The notes under the pieces are model-generated. The model was not told the DNA's origin, ran no database searches, and saw only the letters and a list, made by a program, of their open reading frames with translations. Below are positions 43,624 to 54,220 of a stretch of 61,235 bases of DNA, piece by piece (the stretch's first letter is position 1; every line of letters begins with the position of its first letter). Origin of the DNA: Paenibacillus terrae (GTDB lineage: Bacteria; Bacillota; Bacilli; Paenibacillales; Paenibacillaceae); assembly GCF_000943545.1 (NCBI RefSeq), contig NZ_JTHP01000037.1:1-61235 (forward strand). The letters are read 5' to 3'. A program made the position numbers and the translations under genes.

Positions 43624-43811
43624 GGTGATTCCTCCCCGGTGATATTTGATAACAATAAAGAGCAAACCATCCTTTAAGGATCGCTTACTTTCCACGGTGT
43701 TACTTTAATTTCTGTATGTCTAGCTTTTGCTATATTCCCCTGCTACTTCTCCAACAAAAGATAACTTAACTACCGCAGAAAGTCAATCAATCTAACATTC
43801 CAATCATCATA

Positions 43812-46800
43812 CTACTGTTCCCAATTCAACTTATCCAGAGTTCGAGATAATACAGCCGCTGCTTCTGCCCTCGTCACCGATGCAGTTGGAGCAAAACGGC
43901 CTTTCCCGTCTCCCTTCATAATGCCCACGCTGGACAAAGTATTGACAGCCGGAGCTGCCCATGTAGAAATGGCTTGTGCATCCGATAATGACGCTGAGGC
44001 ACTTCCTGCCGCTGTATCTTCCGCAGTCCCGGCGAAGCGCAGGGCTCGCTCTACAATCACAGCCAGCTCCTCCCTCGATACCGGAGCATCAGGTCTGAAG
44101 CTGTCATCTGCATAGCCATTGATCAGTCCAGCAGCGGCTGCGGTACGCACCGAATCCGCATACCACAATTCCGATTGCACATCGTCAAAGCCCTTCACCA
44201 TGCGATCTGAATGCTCCAGTCCAAGCATACGAACCAGCATCGCAGCCAACTCCGAGCGTTGTACCTGACCATTCGGCTCAAAGCGTACGTTCGATAAGCC
44301 CATCTCACCAGTCTCATTCGCGGTGGACGCTGATTGATTTGCCCCTGCCACAATCAGACGCGTAGCCAAGTGTGTAATGTCCTGCTGCGCCCAATGACCG
44401 GAAATATCGCTGAACGAAATGCTTACATTAGTTCCCCCGCCATCCAGCACGACATAGGTTCCACCCGAACGTCCATACACAGTCAGTTCCTCACCAGAAG
44501 CGGTAAACGGAACCGGATGATAGGACAACTGTCCGGTTTGGTTGGTGGATACCTTCACTACAGCAAGTTGGCTCATATCTACCGTTGCGGGAGCACGTAG
44601 CAGATAACGTTCATACCCTTTACCGGAATTATCGCTACCTGCCAACGACTGCTTGCGTCCATCTTCGCTTCGTAACTCCGCCACAACATCAACAGCTCGC
44701 ACCAGCTTGCGCCCTGCCGGAATATCTGTGCGTTTAGCCAATCCTTCGTTCGGCGTAACCGTAAAGCTCAAGGAAATCTGTTGTACAGGCACCTGCCAGG
44801 TGTCAGCCAGCTTTTGAACAGACAAACGACCTGTTACTACTTCATAGCCTCCCTGTGGCGTTTCTACTCGCAGGGTGTGAATACGGTCATTCAAAACAGC
44901 ACCCAAAGCATCTCCGTTTAGATTCACTTCGAATAGCTTAGCATCCGCCTGCTCCCCTGCACGGACTACGAGCGTACCATTCGCCCCGTTCCGAATCGCA
45001 TTTAGTATGTCAGCGGCTGGTACCTGTGCAACTGCTCTTTTCAGTCCGTTTTGCTCTGTTACTATGGACTTGGCTTGCACCACATTAACGCCTGACGAAC
45101 CGTTACCATTCTGCCCGCTATTCGCAGTCTCACCCTGTCCGTTATTCGTCGTTCCACTATTGTTCCCGGTGTTGCTGCTGCCATTGCTCTCCTGCTGATC
45201 ATCGTCATCATCTTTATTCCGACCACTCTCGCCATCTGTTGGCGGTTCCACTGTTTGGCGTGGCAAGCCAATTTGAGCAACCAATGGATCATGATCACTT
45301 ACCCGCCCGTCCGCGGCGCTAAAATCCGCATTGATATGAACAATATCCAGCACGGATGATTCACTTATGGACGGACTGACCAACAAATGATCCAGTGTTT
45401 GCGAATTCCCCTCATAAATATACGAATACCGCTCCTTCTCATCCAGCCTATCTACCAGATTCGTCAATTCCTGTCCCCGGACCAAAGCGAGCGTTTCGGA
45501 AAATTGAAAATCATTTAAATCTCCCAATATGACGATATTCGCCTGATGGTTTTGAGCCAGTACCGACTTCACAAAACCATTCACAATCGTTGCAATCTTC
45601 GACCGCTGTATTTCGCTGCTTCGTACGGGTGGCTGAATCCCTCCGAATGGCGCCAGATCGCCCCCTTTGGAATTAAAATGGTTCGCGATCACAATCACCT
45701 GCTGACCGTCAAACTCAAATTCAGCGGCCAACGGCTTGCGTGAGTATTCAAATGCCGCATTCAGCGGATCAATACGACCGGGATTGAGAGAAAGCCCCTG
45801 CTCTCCATAGGTCACCGATGTAACCGAATCTCCCCTCGACTTATCCGTCAGCGTGACACGTTGCGGATTGTAGAGAAATCCGACCCGAATATTGCCACCG
45901 GGAGCGCCGCCATCCTTATTATTTTCAGGTGCTATATCTGTAAAAGCATACTCCGGCCCCCCATGAGCACGAATCGCCTCAATCAGCACCCGAAAGCTTT
46001 CTGAAGCATCTGTGGTGCCGTCATCCTTCTCACCGTTATTGTCCTGAACCTCCAACAGCCCTACGATATCCGGGTGATTCAAATTCACGGCGATGGCCTG
46101 TCCGAGCTGTTCAATCCGTTTTCCGTCACCGGGATCGAAATTTTCCACGTTAAAGGAAGCGACCGTCAGCTTACGATCATCCTTCACCAGACGTGTGTTG
46201 GCTGGCTGGAGACCCCCTGACACAATATCCGGCAGACGCTCAGGCAACAGCTTGAAATTACTAAAGCTGTAGCTCACAATTCCCGTGATGGGACCCGCAA
46301 AACGATCTCCTGTTTTCAACGGAACCGCAGGCTTGGCGTCGATTAAAATCCGCTGCGGATTCAGACTTTCTTCGGTCAGCAACAAGCCGCCTGCTTCGGT
46401 CAATACCTCGCCTGTGTTCGCCCCGTTATCAATCCTGACCGGGATTTCATAACCATAAGGGCCGATGACTCGTGCATCCTTCAACTCTACGCGCATGGCC
46501 TCCAGACTTTCGAAAAAGTCCAATCCATCCTCCTGCGGATCGAACACCATCATTCCGTCATTATCCACAACAGATGTCGGCATCACACGCCCCTCTTTTC
46601 CAAGCAAAATCGGAGACGGCAGTGGACAGTCCTTGGCAACCACCGAAACCGAAGAAGCTACAATTTCCGTGGTCGTCAGGTCTACCGGCTTGCTGGCATA
46701 GGTTCTTTCCGTATATTCCTTCACCGAGCCGCTGACCCATACCTCATCCCCAACCTGCACACCGCTGCCAGGCTTGTACACTAAAATGGCCTCGGATGTT

Positions 46801-47165
46801 TTTTCATCCTGATCCACCTTATCGTCCGCCTCCTGGATAAAGAAGCTGCTTCCCTTCACCATTGTCACTATTCCTTCAACATCCGTTACCTTTTGCCCCT
46901 CATAAGGTGAACGATGAGCCGCTCCTTGTATTTCATGGATACGGAGCTTACCCGGCACATAGACATCTGCATATACACTTGCCCCCACAGTCTCGGGTGA
47001 TGATTGCACCTCCGTTTCTACTATAGGCGCTGGTTCTGCTGAAGCTTTTCCATCGGACAGTAGCCCCGGATCTTCACCCGACAGCACCAGTGCCGCACTG
47101 AGCCATGCGATCCCAAACCTTTTTAATTTCCTGGGTAACGTTACTGCTATGTATTCTTGTTTCAT
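43812..47165 (-). CDS. SLH-anchored extracellular nuclease/phosphatase (EEP)
   Basis: A 1117-residue secreted protein. Signal peptide (about 1-45); an OB-fold segment (about 65-180) of the type in YhcR-like nucleases (VTDVEGIVTMVKGSSFFIQE); an endonuclease/exonuclease/phosphatase domain (about 330-640) with SFNVENFDPG, IVGLLEVQDNNG, VIANHFNSKGGD, IVILGDLNDFQF and SDHDPLVAQ; an acidic/Asn-Gly linker (about 650-705); a beta-rich region; and three SLH domains at the C-terminus. It should cleave extracellular DNA, RNA or nucleotide esters and stay bound to the wall polymer, providing phosphate and nucleosides. The ATG at 47165 has GGGAGG upstream. Confidence 0.9.
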   Translation of the reverse strand: MKQEYIAVTLPRKLKRFGIAWLSAALVLSGEDPGLLSDGKASAEPAPIVETEVQSSPETVGASVYADVYVPGKLRIHEIQGAAHRSPYEGQKVTDVEGIVTMVKGSSFFIQEADDKVDQDEKTSEAILVYKPGSGVQVGDEVWVSGSVKEYTERTYASKPVDLTTTEIVASSVSVVAKDCPLPSPILLGKEGRVMPTSVVDNDGMMVFDPQEDGLDFFESLEAMRVELKDARVIGPYGYEIPVRIDNGANTGEVLTEAGGLLLTEESLNPQRILIDAKPAVPLKTGDRFAGPITGIVSYSFSNFKLLPERLPDIVSGGLQPANTRLVKDDRKLTVASFNVENFDPGDGKRIEQLGQAIAVNLNHPDIVGLLEVQDNNGEKDDGTTDASESFRVLIEAIRAHGGPEYAFTDIAPENNKDGGAPGGNIRVGFLYNPQRVTLTDKSRGDSVTSVTYGEQGLSLNPGRIDPLNAAFEYSRKPLAAEFEFDGQQVIVIANHFNSKGGDLAPFGGIQPPVRSSEIQRSKIATIVNGFVKSVLAQNHQANIVILGDLNDFQFSETLALVRGQELTNLVDRLDEKERYSYIYEGNSQTLDHLLVSPSISESSVLDIVHINADFSAADGRVSDHDPLVAQIGLPRQTVEPPTDGESGRNKDDDDDQQESNGSSNTGNNSGTTNNGQGETANSGQNGNGSSGVNVVQAKSIVTEQNGLKRAVAQVPAADILNAIRNGANGTLVVRAGEQADAKLFEVNLNGDALGAVLNDRIHTLRVETPQGGYEVVTGRLSVQKLADTWQVPVQQISLSFTVTPNEGLAKRTDIPAGRKLVRAVDVVAELRSEDGRKQSLAGSDNSGKGYERYLLRAPATVDMSQLAVVKVSTNQTGQLSYHPVPFTASGEELTVYGRSGGTYVVLDGGGTNVSISFSDISGHWAQQDITHLATRLIVAGANQSASTANETGEMGLSNVRFEPNGQVQRSELAAMLVRMLGLEHSDRMVKGFDDVQSELWYADSVRTAAAAGLINGYADDSFRPDAPVSREELAVIVERALRFAGTAEDTAAGSASASLSDAQAISTWAAPAVNTLSSVGIMKGDGKGRFAPTASVTRAEAAAVLSRTLDKLNWEQ

Positions 47166-47350
47166 TAAAAGACGCGCTCCTCCCAATTTTAGCTATGATC
47201 ACGCTTACAATATATATTCCATGTTTAAACATACCATAAAATAGTCAAACCAGTACCTGAATTATGTAAAATGAATGGATCCTGCCGTAGCATAATCTGA
47301 TCAAATTATTGTAAACTTGTTCTAATACAGAAAAAGGTGGCACATACGCT

Positions 47351-48514
47351 ATGGAGCACTTGCTTAACGATCAGGTTAAAAACATTCAAATCAGCGGCAT
47401 CCGCAAGATTGCCAATAAAGTGGCCGCATTGCCCGGAACCCTATCCTTAACGATTGGGCAGCCGGATTTCCCTACCCCTCCGCATATTATGGAAGCCGCC
47501 CACCAGGCGATTAACGAAGGACGCACGTCCTATACGCCAAATCCGGGACTGCCCGAACTGCGGGAAGCGGCAGCAGCGTTTGTAGCCCATAAATACGGAC
47601 TGAATTACCGTGGACAGGATGAGGTTATCGTAACGAACGGAGCCAGCGAAGCGCTGGACATTGCCCTGCGCACCATTTTGTCACCCGGTGACGAGGTCAT
47701 TTTGCCTGTGCCCATCTACCCCGGATACGAGCCATTGATCCGCTTGTCAGGTGGGGTGCCAGTGCTGGCTGACACCCGCAATAGCGGTTTTAAGCTAACT
47801 GCTGAGGTGCTGGAGCCTTATTTGACCGAACGGACGAAAGCCGTCATCCTCGGATATCCTTCGAACCCAACCGGACGAGTGATGAGCCGCGAAGAGCTGG
47901 AAGCCGTTGCGGATTTGCTGAGAGACCGTGATCTGTTTATCATTTCAGATGAGATATACAGCGAACTGATTTACGATGCGTCACACGTGTCTATCGCTGC
48001 CCTTCCAGGCATGCAAGAGCGCACCATCGTCATCAACGGCTTATCCAAATCGCACTCCATGACGGGCTGGCGTATTGGTTTTACGCTTGCACCTGCTGCA
48101 ATTACACAGCATATGGTTAAGGTTCATCAGTACAATGTGACCTGTGCCAGCTCGATCAGCCAATATGCAGCGCTGGAAGCCTTGACCGTCGGTGTCGACG
48201 ATGCACTTCCGATGCGCGAGGAATACCGCAAGCGCCGTGACTATGTACATGGAAGGCTAACCGACATGGGCATTCCACTTGAAAAGCCTGAGGGAGCCTT
48301 TTATCTATTCCCTTCCATCGCCCATTTTGGCTTAAGCTCGATGGATTTCACCCTGAAGCTACTGGAAGAACATGGGGTGGCTGTCGTGCCCGGAGATGCC
48401 TTTTCCTCCTATGGCGAAGGATACATTCGGTTGTCCTATGCTTATGGACAGAATGTGCTGGAGCAGGGGTTGGATAAAATAGAAAGGTTTGTTAGAGGAA
48501 TTGTGGGGAGTTAA
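47351..48514 (+). CDS. patA: Class I aminotransferase, likely N-acetyl-LL-DAP aminotransferase
   Basis: A 387-residue PLP enzyme. TIGQPDFPTPPHIMEAA, VTNGASEALDIALRTIL, YPSNPTGRVMSREELEA, IISDEIYSELIYD and the Lys site NGLSKSHSMTGWRIGF are the fold type I blocks. Length and IKQ-style N-terminus fit PatA of Bacillales, which makes N-acetyl-L,L-2,6-diaminopimelate from the 6-oxo precursor. The adjacent dapL and dapH genes, which carry the steps before and after, support this. Other class I aminotransferases cannot be excluded from sequence alone. Confidence 0.82.
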   Translation: MEHLLNDQVKNIQISGIRKIANKVAALPGTLSLTIGQPDFPTPPHIMEAAHQAINEGRTSYTPNPGLPELREAAAAFVAHKYGLNYRGQDEVIVTNGASEALDIALRTILSPGDEVILPVPIYPGYEPLIRLSGGVPVLADTRNSGFKLTAEVLEPYLTERTKAVILGYPSNPTGRVMSREELEAVADLLRDRDLFIISDEIYSELIYDASHVSIAALPGMQERTIVINGLSKSHSMTGWRIGFTLAPAAITQHMVKVHQYNVTCASSISQYAALEALTVGVDDALPMREEYRKRRDYVHGRLTDMGIPLEKPEGAFYLFPSIAHFGLSSMDFTLKLLEEHGVAVVPGDAFSSYGEGYIRLSYAYGQNVLEQGLDKIERFVRGIVGS

Positions 48515-48522
48515 GGTGGGGG

Positions 48523-48668
48523 GAGGCGCTACGCGGTCCATTTGATCTTCCGATCGCTGTTGCTGAGGGATTCTTGGATTGTATAAAACATTTATAGGTA
48601 AGAATCCCTCAGCAAAGGCGAACGCTACCGCTTCTTCAGATTCAAATGGCCCGCTTCGCTCACTGCCC
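48523..48668. repeat. Long imperfect inverted repeat 1, patA-potD intergenic
   Basis: The core TTGCTGAGGGATTCTT (48560-48575) and AAGAATCCCTCAGCAA (48600-48615) is a perfect 16-bp stem; complementarity extends outward through CCATTTG / CAAATGG and GGCG.CTAC.GCGG / CCGC.GTAGCG-like blocks. It can fold into one long arm of about 140 bp. A hairpin ACTCACCGC / GCGGTGAGT follows at 48724-48746. Confidence 0.65.
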
Positions 48669-48755
48669 ACCTTAAAGTCACCGAATTCCTTTGAGCATGT
48701 GGGGCGCAGGGGAAAAGAACAATACTCACCGCTTTGCGCGGTGAGTAAACATAAA

Positions 48756-48797
48756 ACAAGCCCTTGAACCACCTGTACAGGTAGTTCAAGGGCTTGT
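48756..48797. terminator. Terminator-like hairpin after patA
   Basis: ACAAGCCCTTGAAC.ACCTG / CAGGT.GTTCAAGGGCTTGT is an almost perfect 19-bp stem with TTCG after it on the plus side. It may end the patA transcript. Confidence 0.6.
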
Positions 48798-48861
48798 TCG
48801 TTCTCCCACTACTCCCTCACCATCGGCGTGGGGAGTCACCGTACTAGCTTTAAGCACGGCG

Positions 48862-48998
48862 CAGCGGAGGGGGCGGAATGGTGCTGGACAAGCGAAGCGT
48901 TCGCCTTTAAATTCCAATTTTCACCTTTATACTTCAAATCAAAAAAATCGGAATTTAACAGCGATGGGAAGCACCATCCGCCTCCGCAGCGACCTTTA
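48862..48998. repeat. Long imperfect inverted repeat 2, patA-potD intergenic
   Basis: GCGGAGGGGGCGGAATGGTGCT on the left is complementary to AGCACCATCCGCCTCCGC on the right apart from small indels, and TTTAAATTCC / GGAATTTAA pair inside. A segment GGACAAGCGAAGCGTTCGCC lies in the left half. It resembles the GAAGCG-rich half-sites of inverted repeat 1, so both probably belong to one intergenic repeat family. Confidence 0.6.
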
Positions 48999-49034
48999 AA
49001 ACTCAAACCTGAATCCACGCGCCCCGCCACTCTT

Positions 49035-50108
49035 CTATTTTAAATGCATTTTGAATTGCAGGAACAATTCATTGTAATGAGCCAGCATCCGCTTGCCGAG
49101 GTTGTCGTAGACCTCCAGCTTATCTGTAATCTCAGATGGTGGATAGAAGCGCTCGTCACCGGATATATCCTCTGGCAACAGCTTCTTTCCATCCTCGTTA
49201 GGTGTGGAATAGCCTACAAATTCGGCATTTTGGGCGGCTACATCGGGCTGCATCATGAAATTGATAAACTTATGGGCCGCGTCCACATGGGTGGCGGTTT
49301 TCGGAATAACCATGTTATCAAACCACAGGTTGGAGCCTTCATCCGGCACGATGTAATCCAGCTTGTCGTTCTCATCCATGATTTCGGACGCATCGCCGGA
49401 CCACACAACCCCGGCAGCAGCCTCCTCGTTTGCCAGCAGCATTTTAATCTCGTCACCGACAACGGCCTTGACATTGGGCGCTAATTTCTCCAGCTTCGCT
49501 AAAGCCCGCTGCAAATGCGCCTCATTCGTATCGTTCAAGGAATAGTGGAGACTGTTCAGCGACATACCCACGACTTCCCTCGCACCATCGACTAGCAGGA
49601 GGTTGTTACGCAGCTTTGGATTCCACAGACCATCCCAGCTATGAAAATCAATGCCCTTCGTTAGCTCCGGGTTAAACACAATGCCGACCGTACCCCAAAA
49701 ATACGGCACAGAGTATTGGTTTTTCGGGTCAAACGAAAGGTTCAGAAAATGATCATCCACATGCTTCAAATTCGGCAGCTTGCTGTGATCCAAAGGGAGC
49801 AACAGGTGCTCCTGCTTCATTTTAGCCAGAGCATATTCCGAAGGAACCGCTACATCAAACGATGTTCCTCCCTGCTCAATTTTCGTCAGCATCGCCTCAT
49901 TGGAGTCGAACGTCTGATAAATGACGGTAATCCCCGTCTCCTTCTGGAACCTTGCCAGTAGATCAGGGTCGATATAGTCTCCCCAGTTGTAGACCGTCAG
50001 CGTATTGCCACCGGAATAGCCCTGACTGGAATTGAGCCATGCCGCCACCCCCATCAGACCGAACGAAATGATAAAAATCGACAAAAACACGCGCACAAGC
50101 GACTTCAT
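49035..50108 (-). CDS. potD: Spermidine/putrescine-binding protein
   Basis: A 357-residue exported protein. The N-terminus MKSLVRVFLSIFIISFGLMG is a membrane anchor without a lipobox Cys. LTVYNWGDYIDPDLLARFQK, VIYQTFDSNEAMLTKIEQGG, FDVAVPSEYALAKMKQE and YSVPYFWGTVGIVFNPE are PotD/PotF hallmarks, and KLDYIVPDEGSNLWFDNMVI lines the binding cleft. It delivers polyamine to PotBC. Its start overlaps the potC stop, so translation is coupled. Confidence 0.93.
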   Translation of the reverse strand: MKSLVRVFLSIFIISFGLMGVAAWLNSSQGYSGGNTLTVYNWGDYIDPDLLARFQKETGITVIYQTFDSNEAMLTKIEQGGTSFDVAVPSEYALAKMKQEHLLLPLDHSKLPNLKHVDDHFLNLSFDPKNQYSVPYFWGTVGIVFNPELTKGIDFHSWDGLWNPKLRNNLLLVDGAREVVGMSLNSLHYSLNDTNEAHLQRALAKLEKLAPNVKAVVGDEIKMLLANEEAAAGVVWSGDASEIMDENDKLDYIVPDEGSNLWFDNMVIPKTATHVDAAHKFINFMMQPDVAAQNAEFVGYSTPNEDGKKLLPEDISGDERFYPPSEITDKLEVYDNLGKRMLAHYNELFLQFKMHLK

Positions 50109-50926
50109 CTAGGTACCCCCATTTCCGCCGCAGGCTCCTTTTTCCCATTCCGGTTCGCCTTGCGCATAATAAAGTAGTAACCCACCACCAATAGCACGGT
50201 AAACAGGAAAATGAGCGTGGACAGCGCATTAATGGACAGGGAAACCCCTTGGCGGGCACGCGAGTAAATTTCCACCGATAAGGTCGAATAGCCGCTGCCT
50301 GTCACAAAAAAGGTCACCGCAAAATCGTCCAGCGAGTACGTTAACGCCATAAAGAAGCCCGCGTAAATCCCCGGCTTGATAAAAGGTAAAATCACCTTGG
50401 TCAGCACATCCATCCGGCTGGCACCCAAATCCCGGGCCGCATCCACCAGCGATGGACTCATTTCCTGAAGCCGCGGCAAAATCATAATGACCGCAATCGG
50501 CACACTAAATGCAATATGGGACAGCAACACCGAGTAAAAACCCAGCTTGATCCCCACCATCGTGAACAAAATGAGGAAGGATGCGCCAATAATGACGTCC
50601 GGGTTCACGATCAGCACATTGTTGAGCGACAACAGTGTATTTTTAACCCGACGGTTCTGCATCTGGTGAATAGCCAACGCTCCCATGATGCCAATAATCG
50701 TGGCCAACGCAGATGATAGCAACGCAATGACCAAAGTATTAATGACAATAATAATCAGCCGAGTGTCTGCAAACACCTCTTTATAGTATTGGAGCGTAAA
50801 ACCTTCAAACTCGTGCATCGTTCCGCCACTGTTGAAGGAATAGTACATCAAGTACAAAATGGGTGCATACAACACAAGAAAGACGAGCACCAAATAAATA
50901 TTCCCGAACCGGTTTTTATTTGCCAT
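50105..50926 (-). CDS. potC: Spermidine/putrescine ABC permease
   Basis: A 273-residue membrane protein with six hydrophobic segments. [25 protein letters not shown] is the ATPase-docking EAA loop near residue 175, and LDDFAVTFFVTGSGYSTLSVEI is typical of PotC. It overlaps potD by 4 bp and potB by 11 bp. Confidence 0.93.
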   Translation of the reverse strand: MANKNRFGNIYLVLVFLVLYAPILYLMYYSFNSGGTMHEFEGFTLQYYKEVFADTRLIIIVINTLVIALLSSALATIIGIMGALAIHQMQNRRVKNTLLSLNNVLIVNPDVIIGASFLILFTMVGIKLGFYSVLLSHIAFSVPIAVIMILPRLQEMSPSLVDAARDLGASRMDVLTKVILPFIKPGIYAGFFMALTYSLDDFAVTFFVTGSGYSTLSVEIYSRARQGVSLSINALSTLIFLFTVLLVVGYYFIMRKANRNGKKEPAAEMGVPR

Positions 50927-51728
50927 GCCGCACCCTCCGTTTCGTTCCCGAGGTAATCAGCATAATGATTGCCATCGCCAAAATCAGGAACACCGCAACC
51001 GTAGAGCCCATACCCCAATCCTGTGTGACCAGAAAATGCTGCTCAATCGCCGTTCCCAATGTAATGACGCGGTTGCCCGCAATCAGACGAGTAATCATAA
51101 ACAGCGACAGCGCCGGGATGAATACCGCCATACACCCGGATCGCACACCTGATAGCGTTAATGGGAAAATGACCCGGCGAAACGCCGTCCACTTGGAAGC
51201 GCCCAGATCACGCGCGGCGTCCAGCAGTGAAGGATTCAACCCTTCCAGCGCATTATAGATGGGCAAAATCATAAACGGCACAAAAATATAAACCGATACA
51301 AACACAAAGCTGGAGCTGGTAAACAATAATTGCTGACCTCCCAATCCGACCAAGCCCAACACAGCATTCACCGGACCATAAGTACCAAAAATCCCGATAA
51401 AAGCATACGTTTTAAGCAATAGGTTAATCCATGTCGGCAAAATAATGAGCAACAGCCACAGTTGCTTATGCTTGGTTCGGGTCAGCAAATACGCCGCCGG
51501 ATAAGCCACTAACAGCGAGAATACCGTAATCAACAGCGCATACCAAAACGAGCTCAGCGTCATGCTCAAATAGACAGGGGTCAGAAATTGGGCATAGTTG
51601 CTGAACGTGAAATGACCGTCTACATCAAATAGCGAATAGTAAAACACAAGCACGACCGGGGCTGCTACGAACAGCACAATCCATAAATAGTAAGGCAGCA
51701 GATACGCTGCTCTCGTATTACCGGACAT
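50916..51728 (-). CDS. potB: Spermidine/putrescine ABC permease
   Basis: A 270-residue membrane protein with about six hydrophobic segments. [20 protein letters not shown] and [20 protein letters not shown] (EAA loop) identify Pot[21 protein letters not shown] follows. The start at 51728 has AAGAGGTGGAG upstream. It overlaps both potC and potA. Confidence 0.92.
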   Translation of the reverse strand: MSGNTRAAYLLPYYLWIVLFVAAPVVLVFYYSLFDVDGHFTFSNYAQFLTPVYLSMTLSSFWYALLITVFSLLVAYPAAYLLTRTKHKQLWLLLIILPTWINLLLKTYAFIGIFGTYGPVNAVLGLVGLGGQQLLFTSSSFVFVSVYIFVPFMILPIYNALEGLNPSLLDAARDLGASKWTAFRRVIFPLTLSGVRSGCMAVFIPALSLFMITRLIAGNRVITLGTAIEQHFLVTQDWGMGSTVAVFLILAMAIIMLITSGTKRRVRHGK

Positions 51729-52827
51729 GCTGCTCCACCTCTTCATAGGCCTCCAGACGCCGATCAAATTCTTCCTCTGTTTCCCCGAACCGCATCACGT
51801 GGATCGCTTCCGGGTCAAAATGGAGGCCGATTTCACTGCCCAACTCCGCCTTTTTGGTAGAATGCACCAGCCACTCCTGACCGGAATCATCATAGCAGCT
51901 AATCTCATAGTGAACACCGCGGAACAACTGGGTATCCACCTTTACTCGCAGTTTGCCCTCTGTAACGGTTGTAATCTCCAAATCCTCGGGTCGAATCACA
52001 ATTTCAATCGGTTCATTCGGGCGTAATCCTCCATCGACACATTCAAACTGCCGACCGTTAAACTCCACCTGATAATCCGCGATCATGCGTCCTGGCACAA
52101 TATTGGATTCCCCGATAAAATCCGCAACAAACCGATTGATCGGCTCATCATAAATATCATTTGGCGTACCGCTTTGCTCGATCTTTCCTTTATTCATAAC
52201 AAAAATTTCGTCCGACATCGCCAGCGCTTCCTCCTGATCATGCGTAACGAAAATAAAGGTGATTCCAAGACGCTGCTGCATTTCACGCAAAATGTACTGC
52301 ATTTCTGTCCGCAGCTTTAAATCCAGTGCAGACAGCGGCTCATCCAGCAGCAGAACGTCCGGCTCATTGACAATGGCCCGTGCAATGGCAACACGCTGGC
52401 GTTGCCCTCCGGACATTTCAGAAATTTCCCGTTCGTCGTAGCCCTCCAGATTGACAAAGGACAATGCCTGCGCAACCTTCTCCTGAATGGCCTTTTTGTT
52501 CATCTTTTTGATCCGTAGTCCGAAAGCCACATTTTCAAACACATTCAGATGTGGAAATAAGGCATAGTCCTGAAAAACCGTATTGACCTGCCGTTCATTG
52601 GCTGGAACACGATTAATCAGCTTGTCATTCAAATAAATCGAGCCTTCCGTCGGCTCTGCAAAACCCGCAATCATACGCAAAATTGTCGTTTTACCGCAGC
52701 CGGAGGGCCCCAGCAGCGTATAGAATTTACCACGTTCAATCTCAAAGCTGACATCAGCCAGCACCGGTGGATCGTTGTCATATTGCTTGGTCACCCGTTC
52801 GAATCGGATGATGGTTTGCTCTCCCAT
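51718..52827 (-). CDS. potA: Spermidine/putrescine ABC transporter ATPase
   Basis: A 369-residue ATPase. Walker [10 protein letters not shown] near residue 40, Q-loop [14 protein letters not shown] signature [14 protein letters not shown], Walker [13 protein letters not shown] and switch His in [14 protein letters not shown] are all present. A TOBE-type C-terminal domain (about 290-369, [14 protein letters not shown]) follows, as in PotA. GGGAGG is 5 bp before the ATG at 52827. It is the first gene of the potABCD operon; its terminator is not evident in the intergenic region after potD. Confidence 0.95.
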   Translation of the reverse strand: MGEQTIIRFERVTKQYDNDPPVLADVSFEIERGKFYTLLGPSGCGKTTILRMIAGFAEPTEGSIYLNDKLINRVPANERQVNTVFQDYALFPHLNVFENVAFGLRIKKMNKKAIQEKVAQALSFVNLEGYDEREISEMSGGQRQRVAIARAIVNEPDVLLLDEPLSALDLKLRTEMQYILREMQQRLGITFIFVTHDQEEALAMSDEIFVMNKGKIEQSGTPNDIYDEPINRFVADFIGESNIVPGRMIADYQVEFNGRQFECVDGGLRPNEPIEIVIRPEDLEITTVTEGKLRVKVDTQLFRGVHYEISCYDDSGQEWLVHSTKKAELGSEIGLHFDPEAIHVMRFGETEEEFDRRLEAYEEVEQHVR

Positions 52828-52901
52828 AACACCCTCCCTCAACATTTGACTTCATTCCATTTCATTCACTTCATTAAACCTATTTATTCAGACTATATCA
52901 T

Positions 52902-54038
52902 TTAACCTTGGGATTTCCATGTGAAATAGTCTGTCAGCACACGAATCGCCACCCCAATGGCTTCCTCCGCAGGCTCCAGCTTGGCATGGTGCAGACCATA
53001 AGGCGTATCAACGCCAAGCCAGAACATTAGACCCGGAATCCGCTCCAGAAAATATCCGAAGTCCTCTCCGGTCATCGCTTCACCGCACTCAATGAGCTGT
53101 ACATCCTGCCGTTCACGGACCCAGTTCATAAATTCCTCTGTCACCTTGGCCTCATTGAACACTTGTAAATAATTCGAGCCATAATGAATTTCTGCATGGC
53201 ATTCAAACCCAGCTTCAACACCGCGCACCAGCGCTTCAATCCGTGATTTAACCAGTGTCATCGTATCGGCGGATAACGTGCGAATGGTACCCTCCAAACG
53301 GGCTGTTTCAGCAATAATGTTCTGCTTCGTACCGCCGCTGACCTTGCCAATCGTAATGACTGCTGAATCCAGCGGGTTCACATTACGTGCTACAACCGTT
53401 TGCAATTGTCCAACCAACTGACAGGCCGCCACCACCATATCATTAGCTTTGTGCGGATATGCCGCATGCCCGCCTGTACCCTTTAGATCAATAAACAGCT
53501 CTGATGTATTCGCAAACAAAATACCAGGGCGAGTTGCAATCGTACCCACCGGATATTCCGGTGCAACATGCAGCGCAACAATTTCATCCGGGAGCCAGTC
53601 TGTCAGCTCACTGCTGTCCCGCATCGGCAATGCTCCGCCCGGTCCTTCCTCGGCGGGTTGAAATATCACAACCAGATCGTCCTTGATCGGGTGGTTTGCA
53701 AAGTGAGAAACAATCCCCAATCCAATCGTCATATGTAAATCATGACCGCAAGCATGCATGTAGCCAGGATGGGTCGAACGGAAATCATAGCCCGTCTCTT
53801 CCACAATTGGCAAACCATCCATATCGCAGCGATATCCATATCGACGTGCAGGAGCCGTTCCATGAATCAACACCAGTACGCCAGTACGCCATGTACGAAT
53901 TTCCAAATGCTCCTGAGGGAGCGTTACCAAATAATTCAGCAGATACTGCTGCGTTTTAAATTCCTCAAAGCCAGGCTCGGGGATTTGATGCAAATCCCTT
54001 CGTATTTGAACAAAAGAACGATAATCGACCGTGCTCAT
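52902..54038 (-). CDS. dapL: N-acetyldiaminopimelate deacetylase
   Basis: A 378-residue M20-family metallopeptidase. The metal-site motifs are [14 protein letters not shown] (Asp/His), the EEGPGG block, [16 protein letters not shown] and [18 protein letters not shown] with Glu. It removes the acetyl group from N-acetyl-LL-diaminopimelate in the acetylase branch of lysine and wall-precursor synthesis. This is inferred from dapH next to it; other amidohydrolases such as hippurate hydrolase share these motifs. GGAGG lies upstream of the start. Confidence 0.88.
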   Translation of the reverse strand: MSTVDYRSFVQIRRDLHQIPEPGFEEFKTQQYLLNYLVTLPQEHLEIRTWRTGVLVLIHGTAPARRYGYRCDMDGLPIVEETGYDFRSTHPGYMHACGHDLHMTIGLGIVSHFANHPIKDDLVVIFQPAEEGPGGALPMRDSSELTDWLPDEIVALHVAPEYPVGTIATRPGILFANTSELFIDLKGTGGHAAYPHKANDMVVAACQLVGQLQTVVARNVNPLDSAVITIGKVSGGTKQNIIAETARLEGTIRTLSADTMTLVKSRIEALVRGVEAGFECHAEIHYGSNYLQVFNEAKVTEEFMNWVRERQDVQLIECGEAMTGEDFGYFLERIPGLMFWLGVDTPYGLHHAKLEPAEEAIGVAIRVLTDYFTWKSQG

Positions 54039-54082
54039 TCCGCTAATCCGCCTCCTTTACCTAACTCATCAGGTTTATCAGA

Positions 54083-54130
54083 CAAAAGAACAAAAGGACA
54101 AAAGCCCGGCGCAGCCGCCGAGCCTTGTCC
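54083..54130 (-). terminator. Terminator between dapH and dapL
   Basis: GGACAA.GC.CGGCG and its complement TTGTCC with CCGCCG form a strong stem, followed on the minus strand by TTTTGTTCTTTTG. It may cause partial termination between dapH and dapL. Confidence 0.6.
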
Positions 54131-54220
54131 GTTGTGCTTCGTCCCTAAATTGTGCTGTCAGTGTATCATGCTTCTGACAAGGAATCGTTCACCTTTAGTA
54201 CATTTAAAACTTTTTCATTC

